The position numbers and the translations under genes are program-made. The notes beneath the pieces are model-generated. The model had not been told where the DNA came from and searched no databases. It worked only from the letters and a program-made list of their open reading frames with translations. Source: Henriciella sp. (lineage in GTDB: Bacteria; Pseudomonadota; Alphaproteobacteria; Caulobacterales; Hyphomonadaceae). Taken from it: a stretch of 46,991 nucleotides of DNA. Shown piece after piece: positions 8,142 through 16,540 of the stretch (within the stretch, counting starts at the first letter, position 1; every line of letters starts with the position of its first letter). The stretch covers positions 50,170 through 97,160 of the forward strand of contig JABSQB010000001.1 in the NCBI GenBank assembly GCA_013214545.1, written 5' to 3'.

Positions 8142-9185
8142 ATGCCTGACGCAACTTCTCCTGATGCCGCACGCTGGATTCGGCGCTGGCTGATCCTGAT
8201 CGGTCTCATGGTCTATGCCATGATCCTGATTGGCGGCGCGACCCGTTTAACCGATTCCGGTCTGTCCATCACTGAATGGGAGCCGATCAAGGGCGCGCTG
8301 CCGCCATTTGGCGAGGCGGCCTGGTTGGCTGAGTTTGAGAAATACAAACTCACCGCTGAGTTCCAGCAGCAGAACTACAATATGACGATGGCGGAGTTCC
8401 AATTCATCTATTGGTGGGAATGGGGTCATCGCCTGTTTGGCCGTCTGATTGGACTGGTTGCGATTGCCGGCTTTGTCTGGTTTGCCGCCAAACGCTGGCT
8501 GTCGCGCAAGTGGGTAGGCCGATTGGGCTTCCTGATCGCGCTGGGCGGTCTGCAAGGTTTCATAGGCTGGTGGATGGTTGCCAGTGGTATTGGCGAGACT
8601 GATCGCCTTGATGTTGCGCCGTACCGCTTGATGACGCATTTCGGGCTGGCCTTGCTGATCATCGCCATCACGGCCTGGTATTGGCTTGATCTCGGCGAGC
8701 AGCCGCGGCGCCAGGTCTCGCAAAGGCTGCGCGTTCTCGCATTGGCGCTGTTGATCCTGACCAGTATCCAGATGCTGAGCGGCGCACTGGTTGCCGGTCT
8801 CGATGCCGGGCGCACTTATACCGACTGGCCGCTCATGGCGGGTGAGCTGATCCCGTCGCATTATCTCGATCAGCAGCTTGGCGCGCGCAGCCTGTTTGAA
8901 GGCCGCGCCGCAACGCAGTTCAACCACCGCTTCTTTGCCTACACGTTATGGGCGCTGGCGCTCGTCGCAGCTTATTGGGCGCGCGGGTCGGTCATGTCGC
9001 GAGTATTCAACCTGATCGCAGCGCTGGTTACTGCGCAGGCGGTGTGGGGGATTATCACGCTGGTCAACGCAGCCCCATTGCCAATTGCGCTGATCCACCA
9101 GGGCCTCGGCGTCGTGGTTCTGCTCGCGTCTGTCTGGCTGGTCTGGATTACTCGGCCGGAGAGTACCCAAACGGCTCCATCGTGA
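8142..9185 (+). CDS. ctaA: heme A synthase (COX15/CtaA family)
   Basis: A 347-residue polytopic inner-membrane protein with eight predicted helices. It converts heme O to heme A for aa3-type cytochrome oxidase. The four heme-coordinating histidines are visible: His96 (WGHRLFGR), His166 (MTHFGLA), His262 (QFNHRFF) and His319 (LIHQGLG). GGATRLTDSGLSITEW near the N-terminus and the DAGRTYTDWPLM stretch are characteristic of alphaproteobacterial type CtaA. The start at 8142 gives MPDATSPDAARW; an in-frame upstream extension lacks similarity. No other oxidase assembly genes are nearby. Its 3' end overlaps the convergent lipoprotein gene by 38 bases. Confidence 0.93.
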   Translation: MPDATSPDAARWIRRWLILIGLMVYAMILIGGATRLTDSGLSITEWEPIKGALPPFGEAAWLAEFEKYKLTAEFQQQNYNMTMAEFQFIYWWEWGHRLFGRLIGLVAIAGFVWFAAKRWLSRKWVGRLGFLIALGGLQGFIGWWMVASGIGETDRLDVAPYRLMTHFGLALLIIAITAWYWLDLGEQPRRQVSQRLRVLALALLILTSIQMLSGALVAGLDAGRTYTDWPLMAGELIPSHYLDQQLGARSLFEGRAATQFNHRFFAYTLWALALVAAYWARGSVMSRVFNLIAALVTAQAVWGIITLVNAAPLPIALIHQGLGVVVLLASVWLVWITRPESTQTAPS

Positions 9186-10158
9186 CCCGACTTGGGTCGA
9201 TGAAGGTGACCATATGGGCGTCATTCGCAGATTGCCCGCCGATCACGATCACACCACCAGGATAGCCACCATTTCGCGCGTCTCCAGTCGCTGCCATGTC
9301 GACCGGCCGCGCCGGCGGGCGAACCGTGATGCCGTCGCTGACAGTGAAGGCTTGCACCTCCTCGTCCTGATTGGAGAGTGAGTAGCCGCCGAGATCATCG
9401 ACCAGGAAACGATAAGTCTTCGATCGGTTGTTCACTTCTGCAGCGGCGACAACGGGATCGGTATAGACCAGTGCGCCGCTGTCAGAGAGCAGGCAGGCGG
9501 TAATGTCGCGCGCCGCCGGGATCGGTTCATTGAGCAACAGGACAAGGTCGGTGCCGACCTCGACAATCCTTCCGGTATGCAAGCGCCGCCGCTCGCCCTG
9601 GGTCCAGAAGCCGACGCGCAGGATGCCGTCGCTGTCCAGGACCGGATCGGCGCTGCAAAGACCTTCGATCAAGTCATCTGTTCCAGCATCGAGCGGATAG
9701 GGCAGAGGCTCAGTCAGCTCGCCGCCATGTATATAGAGGGAGAGGTCGCCCGCACTGGTAATCCCCGGAAACACCGTAACCGGCGTCTCCTGCAGCATCA
9801 GATACCGGCCGTCAGAGACTTCAGAGACGCCAATATCGGCCTTGTCCGTGACACGTTCGCCATCGAGGTCAACGAATTGCAGGCCGCCATCTTCATAGGT
9901 CACCGCCACAGTGGAGCCGAGTGCGCCCGCCACCGCGACGCTGGTAATCGGGAATTCAAGGTCTTTTGTCTGCCAGACAGCGGGCAGGATCAGGCCTTCT
10001 GGTGCCGCGGAATCCGTAGACTCTACGGGCGGTTCGGAGACTTGGTCCTCAACCTGCTCTTGCCCCGGGCTACAGGCCGTTGCAAGGAAAAGCAGGGCGA
10101 GCGCCGAAGGCGCGTTGACAAGGCGTTTCGCGGCGCGTAGATGCGGGCGCTTGAACAT
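9148..10158 (-). CDS. hypothetical lipoprotein, possibly beta-propeller-like
   Basis: A 336-residue protein. The first 29 residues look like a lipoprotein signal with LFLATAC; the lipobox is imperfect because Ala is at -3. A Glu/Ser/Pro-rich linker follows, then a beta-rich body with short repeated turns (GDLSLYIHGG, DGILRVGFW, DSGALVYTDP) that could form a propeller-like fold resembling phytase-like or WD-type surface proteins. I do not recognise a named family. The gene ends inside ctaA (38-base convergent overlap) and starts only 37 bases from rplM on the other strand, so its promoter and that of rplM must overlap or lie within neighbouring genes. Confidence 0.75.
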   Translation of the reverse strand: MFKRPHLRAAKRLVNAPSALALLFLATACSPGQEQVEDQVSEPPVESTDSAAPEGLILPAVWQTKDLEFPITSVAVAGALGSTVAVTYEDGGLQFVDLDGERVTDKADIGVSEVSDGRYLMLQETPVTVFPGITSAGDLSLYIHGGELTEPLPYPLDAGTDDLIEGLCSADPVLDSDGILRVGFWTQGERRRLHTGRIVEVGTDLVLLLNEPIPAARDITACLLSDSGALVYTDPVVAAAEVNNRSKTYRFLVDDLGGYSLSNQDEEVQAFTVSDGITVRPPARPVDMAATGDARNGGYPGGVIVIGGQSANDAHMVTFIDPSRVTMEPFGYSPAE

Positions 10159-10195
10159 TATCCAATAACTCCGAATGAGAGGCTCCGGCGGAGCA

Positions 10196-10660
10196 ATGAA
10201 AACTTATAACGCACCTGCCGACGTTGAGAACAAATGGATCGTCATCGACGCGACCGATGTCGTTGTGGGGCGTCTTGCTTCCTACGTCGCCAAACGTCTG
10301 CGTGGCAAGCACCGCGCTGACTTCACGCCTCACATTGACACAGGTGACTTTGTCGTCGTCGTCAATGCTGAGAAGGCGAAATTCACCGGCAACAAGCTGG
10401 CTGACAAAGTCTACTATCGTCACACCGGTCACCCGGGCGGCATTAAAGAGACGACAGCTGGTAAAATCATGTCTGGACGTTTCCCAGAGCGCGCCATCGA
10501 AATGGCCGTTAAGCGCATGATGCCAAAAGAAAGCACTCTGGCGCGCAAGCAGTTCTCGAAACTGCGTGTCTACGCTGGCGCTGAGCACCCACATGAGGCG
10601 CAAGCACCAGAAGCGGTCGACTTTGCTGCCATGAACACCAAGAACACGAAGGTCGCTTAA
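10196..10660 (+). CDS. rplM: 50S ribosomal protein L13 (uL13)
   Basis: A 154-residue protein of normal length with the family signatures [39 protein letters not shown] and the late MMPK segment. It is an early-assembling protein of the large subunit. The start at 10196 ([14 protein letters not shown]) matches homologues and has a GGCGGAG-type ribosome site. rpsI follows after 2 bases, the near-universal rplM-rpsI pair. Confidence 0.97.
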   Translation: MKTYNAPADVENKWIVIDATDVVVGRLASYVAKRLRGKHRADFTPHIDTGDFVVVVNAEKAKFTGNKLADKVYYRHTGHPGGIKETTAGKIMSGRFPERAIEMAVKRMMPKESTLARKQFSKLRVYAGAEHPHEAQAPEAVDFAAMNTKNTKVA

Positions 10661-10662
10661 AG

Positions 10663-11151
10663 ATGGCTGAAACCGCACAATCCCTGGAAGACCTGAAAGA
10701 AATCACTGACGGCGAAGGCGCTGCGGAGCTTGCTCCGATCACCGCCGAGCCAAAGATTGATGAGCACGGTCGCTCCTACGGCACCGGTCGCCGTAAATCT
10801 GCGACGGCCCGTGTCTGGCTGAAGCCCGGCTCTGGCAAGATCACCATCAATGGCAAAGACCAGGAAGAGTATTTCGCTCGCCCGGTTCTGCGCATGGTGC
10901 TTGAACAGCCGCTCGTCGAAGCTGACCGCCGTACACAGTATGACGTTGTTGCCACCGTCAAAGGCTCTGGCCTGTCTGGTCAAGCTGGCGCTGTGCGTCA
11001 CGGCATTGCCCGCGCGCTGGTCAATTTTGAGCCAGAACTGCGCCGCACGCTGAAGCCATTCGGCTTCCTGACCCGTGACCCGCGTGTTGTTGAGCGTAAG
11101 AAGTATGGCCGCGCGAAAGCCCGCCGTAGCTTCCAGTTCTCCAAGCGCTAA
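10663..11151 (+). CDS. rpsI: 30S ribosomal protein S9 (uS9)
   Basis: A 162-residue protein. The first ~30 residues are an acidic extension ([15 protein letters not shown]) common in alphaproteobacterial S9. The core runs from [15 protein letters not shown] through [16 protein letters not shown] to the C-terminal [17 protein letters not shown], whose terminal Lys-Arg reaches the P-site tRNA. It is co-transcribed with rplM and ends at a strong terminator. Confidence 0.97.
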   Translation: MAETAQSLEDLKEITDGEGAAELAPITAEPKIDEHGRSYGTGRRKSATARVWLKPGSGKITINGKDQEEYFARPVLRMVLEQPLVEADRRTQYDVVATVKGSGLSGQAGAVRHGIARALVNFEPELRRTLKPFGFLTRDPRVVERKKYGRAKARRSFQFSKR

Positions 11152-11180
11152 GCGTTACGGTTTTTTCGAACACGTGATAA

Positions 11181-11205
11181 AGGCGCTCCAGCGGGGCGCC
11201 TTTTT
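11181..11205 (+). terminator. Rho-independent terminator of the rplM-rpsI operon
   Basis: The stem AGGCGCTCC / GGGGCGCCT (one T·G pair) closes a 3-base loop and runs into TTTTT. It lies 30 bases after the rpsI stop and 25 before the argC start, so argC either has its own promoter here or depends on read-through. Confidence 0.85.
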
Positions 11206-11229
11206 CGTATCTGAAACAAGAGATTGGCC

Positions 11230-12267
11230 ATGAGTGATAAGACAAAACTGAAAGCTGCTGTGCTCGGCGCATCGGGCTACACAGGCGCGGAAACGGTCCG
11301 CCTACTGGCCGGTCATCCGCGCGTTGAAGCCGTCGCTGCAACCGGACACAGTCTTGCCGGAAAGCAATTGTCTGAGATTTTTCCGCATCTCGCCAGCGCC
11401 GATCTGCCAGTGGTCAAAGCCGAGGATGTTGACTGGTCTGAAATCGATGTCGCCTTTGGCTGCTTACCGCATGGCACCAGCCAGGACCTGATTGAAACCT
11501 TGCCAGAGCATGTCCGCGTGGTTGATTTGTCAGCCGATTATCGCCTGCGCGACGCGGAGCTCTATGCCGACACCTATGGCCGCGCGCACCTCAATCCGCA
11601 GCGCACCGCGCAGGTAAAGTATGGTTTGCCCGAATGGCGCGGCAGCGAGCTGTCCGGCGAAACGCTGGTCGCATGTCCCGGCTGTTATCCCACCGCCAGC
11701 CTGCTCGCCTTGCTTCCGATCATCACCCTTATCGATCCAGACAGCGTCATCATCGACGCCAAGTCCGGCGTTTCGGGCGCGGGCCGCGGCTTGAAAGAGG
11801 GCAATCTTTTCTCCGAAGCTGCCGAGGGCGTGCACGCTTATGGCGTTGGCACGCACCGGCACGCGCCAGAGATTGAGCAGGAGCTCAATCTTCAGGCCGG
11901 TCGCAGCGATATTGGCGTCACCTTCACCCCGCACCTGATCCCGATGACGCGCGGCGAACTGGTCACTTGCCATGTCCGCGGCGATGCCGATCAGATCCAT
12001 GCGGCGCTGGTCGCGAAATATGCTGATGCGCCCTTTGTCTCAGTCCTGCCGCTCGGCGCGCCGACGCCGGACACACGACATGTGCGCGGTACCAATCATT
12101 GCCGGATCGCGGTCTATCCCGACCGGGTCAAAGGCCGCGTCGTGGTCATCGCGGTGATCGACAATCTGGTCAAAGGCTCGAGCGGTCAGGCGATACAGAA
12201 TCTCAATCTGATGATGGGTTGGGACGAGACGCTTGGCCTGTCAGGCCTGCAGGCGCTGTTTCCTTAG
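11230..12267 (+). CDS. argC: N-acetyl-gamma-glutamyl-phosphate reductase
   Basis: A 345-residue enzyme for the third step of arginine biosynthesis: NADPH-dependent reduction of N-acetylglutamyl phosphate to the semialdehyde. The nucleotide loop GASGYTGAE is near residues 14-22. The catalytic cysteine is Cys152 in CPGCYPTA, and a substrate His lies in the THRHAPE segment. ATG at 11230 gives MSDKTKLKAAVLGASG; an in-frame TTG six bases upstream is less likely. argC after rplM-rpsI is a known alphaproteobacterial order. The stop overlaps the convergent VOC gene by 4 bases. Confidence 0.95.
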   Translation: MSDKTKLKAAVLGASGYTGAETVRLLAGHPRVEAVAATGHSLAGKQLSEIFPHLASADLPVVKAEDVDWSEIDVAFGCLPHGTSQDLIETLPEHVRVVDLSADYRLRDAELYADTYGRAHLNPQRTAQVKYGLPEWRGSELSGETLVACPGCYPTASLLALLPIITLIDPDSVIIDAKSGVSGAGRGLKEGNLFSEAAEGVHAYGVGTHRHAPEIEQELNLQAGRSDIGVTFTPHLIPMTRGELVTCHVRGDADQIHAALVAKYADAPFVSVLPLGAPTPDTRHVRGTNHCRIAVYPDRVKGRVVVIAVIDNLVKGSSGQAIQNLNLMMGWDETLGLSGLQALFP

Positions 12268-12815
12268 TTTGGTCCCTGACTAGGTAGCACTTCATAGAGC
12301 ACATTCAGGTGGCCGTCATAATCGACGAAAGCCTGTTCGACAAAATCGAAATCCACGCCGCCGGCAATCTTGGGCTCGGTCGTGGTCAGGCCGAGCGCTT
12401 CGATCTGCTCGAACTTTCCGGCGAGGTCTGTCACCCCGATCACGACCGCGCTCATATGCGGCGCAGCGGACGGACGCGGCAGGTCGATTGTGGCGAGTTC
12501 CGTCAGCGCGAGGACGCGTTGTTCGCCAGGTTCGTGCAAGGTTGCGCCGCGGATCTGTGCGCCTTCCGGGATCTTGAACACGGGATAGGAATAGGAGTCC
12601 GGCGATGACGTCCCGATATCAGATGCCGTCAGGCCGAGAATATCGCGATAGATGGTGAGGGCCCGCTCAATGTCGGATACGACGAGGTTAGGGCGTTTGA
12701 CATGCGGATATTCGATAACCGGCGCAGCAGCTGCGGGCGCCGAGGCCTCAACCACCGTTGTGCAGGCGCCGAGCCCCAGTGTCAGTGCGGTGAAAGCCAG
12801 GATCGAAATGCGCAT
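12264..12815 (-). CDS. VOC (glyoxalase/dioxygenase superfamily) lipoprotein
   Basis: A 183-residue protein. Residues 1-18 are a lipoprotein signal with a good lipobox (LGAC). The body from about 38 to 175 has two betaalphabetabetabeta units: KRPNLVVSDIERALTIYRDILGLT, then APHMSAVVIGVTDLAGKFEQIEALG and QAFVDYDGHLNVLYE. The final Glu in VLYE and the His in KRPNLV's upstream strand may serve metal binding. VOC members include glyoxalase I, fosfomycin-resistance and extradiol dioxygenase proteins; a lipid-anchored version is less usual and its substrate cannot be inferred. AGGAGG precedes the ATG. A palindrome lies 38 bases upstream. Confidence 0.82.
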   Translation of the reverse strand: MRISILAFTALTLGLGACTTVVEASAPAAAAPVIEYPHVKRPNLVVSDIERALTIYRDILGLTASDIGTSSPDSYSYPVFKIPEGAQIRGATLHEPGEQRVLALTELATIDLPRPSAAPHMSAVVIGVTDLAGKFEQIEALGLTTTEPKIAGGVDFDFVEQAFVDYDGHLNVLYEVLPSQGPN

Positions 12816-12853
12816 AATGATGTCCTCCTGGCGCGGAAGATCACACGTAAAAT

Positions 12854-12865
12854 TTGTCCGGACAA
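12854..12865. promoter_or_regulatory. perfect 12-base palindrome, candidate operator
   Basis: TTGTCCGGACAA is self-complementary and extends imperfectly to ATTTGTCCGGACAAGT. It lies 38 bases upstream of the VOC lipoprotein start in an AT-rich spacer. Short palindromes of this form suit a dimeric GntR- or TetR-type repressor. No regulator gene is adjacent, so this is an inference from symmetry and position. Confidence 0.4.
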
Positions 12866-12928
12866 GTTTTATTTTTTCGCGGCTGGCTTTAAGCGCCAGG
12901 AGGAGCGCTTGGCGAGAGTATCAGCCGC

Positions 12929-13699
12929 TTATCCCTGCAATCCGTCGTCCAAAGAGTTGATTTGCATCCAGTCGGCGACCAGCGTGGGGTTGGGTGGAAG
13001 ATGCGCCGCGACACGCTGCAACCAGGCCTTGATCACCGGATGAGCCGCCGCGCTCAATCGCGCTTCGAGACCGAACATATATCCGAAAACGAGCTGCGGA
13101 AACACCGCAAGATCGAGCATTGTCGGCTGCTCAAATCCGCCCATGTACGGCCCATCACCAATATGAGCCGCGAGCTCCATGCCGATCCGGATTTGCGCGT
13201 TTTCGGCGCTTTCAGACAGGTCCATATGTTCGGCCATCGCCTGGATGAAGGGGGCTTTCGAAACGAAATCTGGCCACCCGTGACGGACCTCCTCCGGCAA
13301 CGGGGTGTGCGCACTGAGCAGCGCGGCAAGCCGCCAGCCACGGTAACGAGCCTGGAGATTGACCATGCCGTCAACAGCCGGACGAAAGATGTTCAGTAGA
13401 AACGTGTTGCTGATCCAATCGTCAATTCTGGCAATATCAGCGGCATGCTCTGGCGGACACAATGGCTTCTCCGGAAATACCTGATCAAGCCAGCGCGCAT
13501 GGGCAGAAGATTCGCGTTTCCATTCACCGTCAATTTCAAGTACGGGAACTTGGGTGCCGTTGGTGAACCCGATCGTCTCTTCAGGCGCCATCGGGTTCAC
13601 AGGCACATGCGTGAATTTAATTCCCTTGTAATAGAGGAAGCAGCCAGTTTTCCGGACGAACGGACTGGTTGCGTATCCATAGAGTTTCACCTCTGTCAT
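12929..13699 (-). CDS. glutathione S-transferase family protein
   Basis: A 256-residue protein with the two-domain GST layout. The thioredoxin-like N-terminus (1-80) has LYGYATSPFVRKTGCFLYYKG, the cis-proline in TQVPVLE and the SSAHARWL segment for glutathione contacts. The all-helical C-terminal domain has a MLDLAVFPQLVFGYMFG helix. The Ser or Cys of the YATSPFVRKTGC loop is the likely activating residue; the class is unclear. It has its own short upstream region and stands apart from the operon behind it by about 47 bases. Confidence 0.85.
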   Translation of the reverse strand: MTEVKLYGYATSPFVRKTGCFLYYKGIKFTHVPVNPMAPEETIGFTNGTQVPVLEIDGEWKRESSAHARWLDQVFPEKPLCPPEHAADIARIDDWISNTFLLNIFRPAVDGMVNLQARYRGWRLAALLSAHTPLPEEVRHGWPDFVSKAPFIQAMAEHMDLSESAENAQIRIGMELAAHIGDGPYMGGFEQPTMLDLAVFPQLVFGYMFGLEARLSAAAHPVIKAWLQRVAAHLPPNPTLVADWMQINSLDDGLQG

Positions 13700-13746
13700 T
13701 CTGAACGCCTCTGATTTTCTGTCATCTTTGTATCAATCGAACGCTA

Positions 13747-14376
13747 TCACCTCTGCGGTGGTTTTCCATGGCGCTCAGCAACGCTGCGCCACGCCTCCCA
13801 GTCTTCCGCTTCGTCGATATCAATCAACGTCGGCAGCTCGGCGACCCGCGCCGCGGTCGACAGGTTGGCCTTCACGTCCGCCATGGCATGCGGCCCGGAC
13901 CACCGCACGTTCCCAAACGGGCTTTTCGTTCGCGCGGTCTTGTTCTGGCCGAACAGCCAGAAGCCGCCATCCGTGGCGGGGCCGAACACGGCATCCTGTT
14001 TCTGTAATGCCCGGATGGCGCGGCGAATCAAAGCAGGCGAGATGTCCGGCGCGTCGGCGCCGATGAACAGGACAGGGCCGGGGGGCGCTTCGGCGAGGCC
14101 TTTATTCAGGCGCTGCGTAAGGTCACCTGAGCCTTGCGACCGGCGTTCTAATCCAGCCGGCCAAAGACCACCAAGGCTTTCGGTGAGCGCGCTATCCGGT
14201 GCGGTGTAGAGGACCGGTTTCCATGCCCCAGCCATCGCTGCGCGCATGGTTTTCGCCAGAGTCATCATCGCAATTCGCCGTGCCTGCGTCGGTGATTCCA
14301 AGCTCCTCGCGAGCCGGGTCTTGGCGAGGCCCATGCGGGGCGGCTTGGCATAGATGAGCAGATGAGCGCGGTGCAT
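13747..14376 (-). CDS. DUF2064 / TIGR04282 family glycosyltransferase-like protein
   Basis: A 209-residue protein with a nucleotide-sugar-transferase-like fold: YAKPPRMGLAKTRLA at 10-24 (phosphate-binding loop), FIGADAPDISPALI, and GPATDGGFWLFG near 130-141. The family is annotated as arsenosugar-biosynthesis glycosyltransferase by its usual neighbours, one of which, the TIGR04283 GT2 protein, is here two genes upstream. No arsM or other arsenic gene is visible, so the arsenic link is weak. Its ATG overlaps the stop of the DUF2283 gene by one base (TAATG), which implies translational coupling. It is the last gene of the five-gene operon. Confidence 0.82.
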   Translation of the reverse strand: MHRAHLLIYAKPPRMGLAKTRLARSLESPTQARRIAMMTLAKTMRAAMAGAWKPVLYTAPDSALTESLGGLWPAGLERRSQGSGDLTQRLNKGLAEAPPGPVLFIGADAPDISPALIRRAIRALQKQDAVFGPATDGGFWLFGQNKTARTKSPFGNVRWSGPHAMADVKANLSTAARVAELPTLIDIDEAEDWEAWRSVAERHGKPPQR

Positions 14377-14573
14377 TAGCGGACGATCTCGATCCCGATC
14401 ACGCGGTTGCGTTCATCCACATCGAGAATGATCTGCAGGCCGCGCAGGCTTTCATCCAGCGCGAACACGTCAATCGATCGGGCCACGCAGCCCGGCGTGC
14501 CCGCGCCCGGGTGATCGGGTAGGTAGACATAGCCTGCCTCCAATTCCTCGTCCCAGCTTGCATCCAGCGTCAT
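14376..14573 (-). CDS. DUF2283 small protein
   Basis: A 65-residue acidic protein: a Trp/Glu-rich start (MTLDASWDEELEAGYVYL), then VARSIDVFALDESLRGLQIILDVDERNRVIGIEI, the typical 'Y-x-Y-L ... D-V-D ... G-I-E-I' beta pattern of DUF2283. Function is unknown; members often sit in small operons or near toxin-antitoxin loci. The same frame is open upstream through the GT2 gene, but only the last 65 residues look like a protein family. It starts 22 bases after the GT2 stop and ends coupled to the DUF2064 gene. Confidence 0.75.
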   Translation of the reverse strand: MTLDASWDEELEAGYVYLPDHPGAGTPGCVARSIDVFALDESLRGLQIILDVDERNRVIGIEIVR

Positions 14574-14595
14574 GGCGCACCCTCGAATCGCGACC

Positions 14596-15282
14596 TCAAG
14601 AGTAGGATTTTGCCAATTTTTCCGGGCTGGCGCCAAGAAAATATCGCGTGACCAGAATTGCATTGCGCCAGGAGCGTTTGCGCCAGCCATCGCGGTCATA
14701 TTTGGCCGCGTCCGTCCGGGCCTCAGCAGACAGAATACTGATCCGCCGCTTGCCGAGCGCGCGGACGATTTTGACGTCTTCCATGAATGGTGTGTCTGGG
14801 TAGCCGCCAACCTCACCATAAAGCTTGCGCGACAGCAGGAGCCCCTGATCGCCATAAGGCAGGCCGAGGCTTCGTGCCCGCCAATTGGCCCGCCGGGCGA
14901 CGGTTTTCGCCATCGGATGGTCAGACCTGTAAGCCAGCGTGAACGCGGCGGCTTTGTCGGGCCGATCTGTGATGTGGTTCTTGGCTCGCTCGGCCCAATC
15001 GCGCGAAAGCGCGGTATCCGCGTGCAGGAAGAGCAGCCAGTCGCCGCGGGCATGCTCGGCGCCGTGGCGGAGTTGTGCGGCCCGGCCCTGCTCAGGCGCG
15101 GAGAGGACTTTCGCGCCCGCGCCATCGGCCAATCGGCGGGTCTGATCCTCGCTGCCGCCATCAACCAGGATGACCTCTCGGATCAGCCCGGTCTCCAGAC
15201 CTGGCATCAGCGAGGACAGGCAGAGCGGCAACACGCGCTCGGCATTCAAGGCCGGGATGATGATCGATAGCGGGGCGGGCAT
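14596..15282 (-). CDS. GT2-family glycosyltransferase (TIGR04283)
   Basis: A 228-residue GT-A fold enzyme without membrane helices. SIIIPALNAERVLP at 6-19 binds the nucleotide, EVILVDGGSEDQTRR follows, and LFLHADT at about 85-91 gives the DXD-like metal motif. GDQGLLLSRKLYGEVGGYPD and FMEDVKIVRAL are the acceptor/catalytic segments. Usually found with TIGR04282/DUF2064, as here. It probably transfers a sugar to a small or lipid acceptor; the exact acceptor is unknown. Its ATG directly abuts the stop of the preceding ORFan. Confidence 0.87.
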   Translation of the reverse strand: MPAPLSIIIPALNAERVLPLCLSSLMPGLETGLIREVILVDGGSEDQTRRLADGAGAKVLSAPEQGRAAQLRHGAEHARGDWLLFLHADTALSRDWAERAKNHITDRPDKAAAFTLAYRSDHPMAKTVARRANWRARSLGLPYGDQGLLLSRKLYGEVGGYPDTPFMEDVKIVRALGKRRISILSAEARTDAAKYDRDGWRKRSWRNAILVTRYFLGASPEKLAKSYS

Positions 15283-15600
15283 TTATTCGATCACGTTAAA
15301 TGGATACGTTTCAAGGGTTCGGTATTGAACCTGCCATTTCTCGGATTTCAACAAACTAAACAACTGCTTGTGCTCCTCGAGTTCGAGCTGCTCGCTAGAA
15401 AGAACTTCGAATTGATCGTCGACAGATTTAAGAGCCTGTCCCAGCTTTTCTAATTCCAGTTCCAACGTCCGCCGTGCCATTTCTTCATTGCGGGCTCGAA
15501 CAAAGAACCAACCGAAACCGCCCTGTTGGTTGTCATTCCAAAGATCGCTGCCGGGTTTGGACAAGATTTCGACGAGGAACGCGAAGTACCGATCCGTCAA
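15283..15600 (-). CDS. hypothetical protein, AT-rich ORFan in operon
   Basis: A 105-residue protein with no family I recognise. The N-terminal third has aromatic beta-like sequence (FAFLVEIL, GGFGWFFVRARN), then a charged helix or coiled coil rich in Glu, Leu and Lys (about 38-90). The start is TTG at 15600: TTGA joins it to the glycosylase stop by a 4-base overlap, with GGAGG just upstream. A hand count of 15301-15540 gives about 48% GC, well below its neighbours. Precise junctions on both sides imply co-translation despite the foreign composition. The TTG start is reasonable but not certain. Confidence 0.65.
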   Translation of the reverse strand: MTDRYFAFLVEILSKPGSDLWNDNQQGGFGWFFVRARNEEMARRTLELELEKLGQALKSVDDQFEVLSSEQLELEEHKQLFSLLKSEKWQVQYRTLETYPFNVIE

Positions 15601-16445
15601 ACCTCCACTCCCATTTCGCTCAATCGCGCCTGGACCAGCAGCAAGTCGCGCCAGGCTCGGCTCTTATCCTGAGGGCGGCGGAGCAAATAAGCCGGGTGGA
15701 ACATTGGCACCAACGGCACTTCCGTTCCCGCTGGTGTCGTAAATGGCCGCTCTGAACCGCGCAGGCGCATGATCCCGGTCTTGGTGTCGAGCAGGGTTTT
15801 TGCCGCCACACCTCCGGTCGCGATGATAATCTTTGGCTGCGCCAAATCGACCATGCGATCCACGAACGGGCGGCACACGGCGAGCTCGTCGGCTTCCGGA
15901 TTGCGATTGCCGGGCGGGCGCCAGTAATTGACGTTGGAGATGAACGCATTGGTCTTGCGGTCGAGCTTGATCGCCGCCAGCATTTTGTCGAGCAATTGCC
16001 CGGCTTTGCCCACGAAAGGCAGGCCAATGCGATCCTCCTGACCGCCCGGGCCTTCCCCCAGCACCATGACCGGCGCACCGAGTGTGCCATCATAGACCAC
16101 GGTTTTCTCGCAAAGCTGTTTCAGCGGGCAGCCGTCAAAGCTCTCGATCGCGGTTTTCAGCGCTTCGAGCGAATCAGCGGCATTTGCGAGCGCCGTCGCC
16201 TCTTCGGTCCAGTCAGGGAGGGATTTCTGCGCATTTTTGCGCGATTTGCGCGTGTTTCGTTGGTCCCCGGGTGGGTCCTGGTACGCTGCGGAGGCGGTCG
16301 TGGTACGTGTCTCGGTGATGCCTGAGTCTGCGGTGTTCTGGGCCTGCATCGCGGCCTGGATTTCCGCCTGATTGACTGTGATTCCCATATCCTCCCACCA
16401 GTCGGTGAGCGCCTTTAACGCTGCGGCAGAGGCATTTTGGTGCAT
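15597..16445 (-). CDS. family 4-like uracil-DNA glycosylase
   Basis: A 282-residue protein. The first ~95 residues are a low-complexity extension with a KxxRK patch. The glycosylase domain has GEGPGGQEDRIGLPFVG (130-146), the NVNYWRPPGNR segment and MFHPAYLLRRP (248-258). These match TIGR00758-type uracil-DNA glycosylases that excise uracil from DNA. Candidate cluster cysteines are Cys106, Cys112 and Cys191; the normal four-Cys set of the archaeal/thermophilic enzymes is not obvious, so the Fe-S cluster may be absent, as in several alphaproteobacterial members. It is the first gene of the operon and divergent from the ETF-QO gene. Confidence 0.88.
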   Translation of the reverse strand: MHQNASAAALKALTDWWEDMGITVNQAEIQAAMQAQNTADSGITETRTTTASAAYQDPPGDQRNTRKSRKNAQKSLPDWTEEATALANAADSLEALKTAIESFDGCPLKQLCEKTVVYDGTLGAPVMVLGEGPGGQEDRIGLPFVGKAGQLLDKMLAAIKLDRKTNAFISNVNYWRPPGNRNPEADELAVCRPFVDRMVDLAQPKIIIATGGVAAKTLLDTKTGIMRLRGSERPFTTPAGTEVPLVPMFHPAYLLRRPQDKSRAWRDLLLVQARLSEMGVEV

Positions 16446-16540
16446 TGTGACCTTGTAAACTTTGGCTAAAGAGGTGGGCGAATAGTGAATTATACCTAAG
16501 TGGCGCGCAAGTCGTGCTGCCAGCTTTTGGGAGAGAATTG

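Noticed and set aside
14376-15164. Long frame that would fuse DUF2283 to ~197 upstream residues
   Set aside because: The upstream part is Arg/Pro/Ser-rich shadow of the GT2 gene; only the last 65 codons look like a protein.
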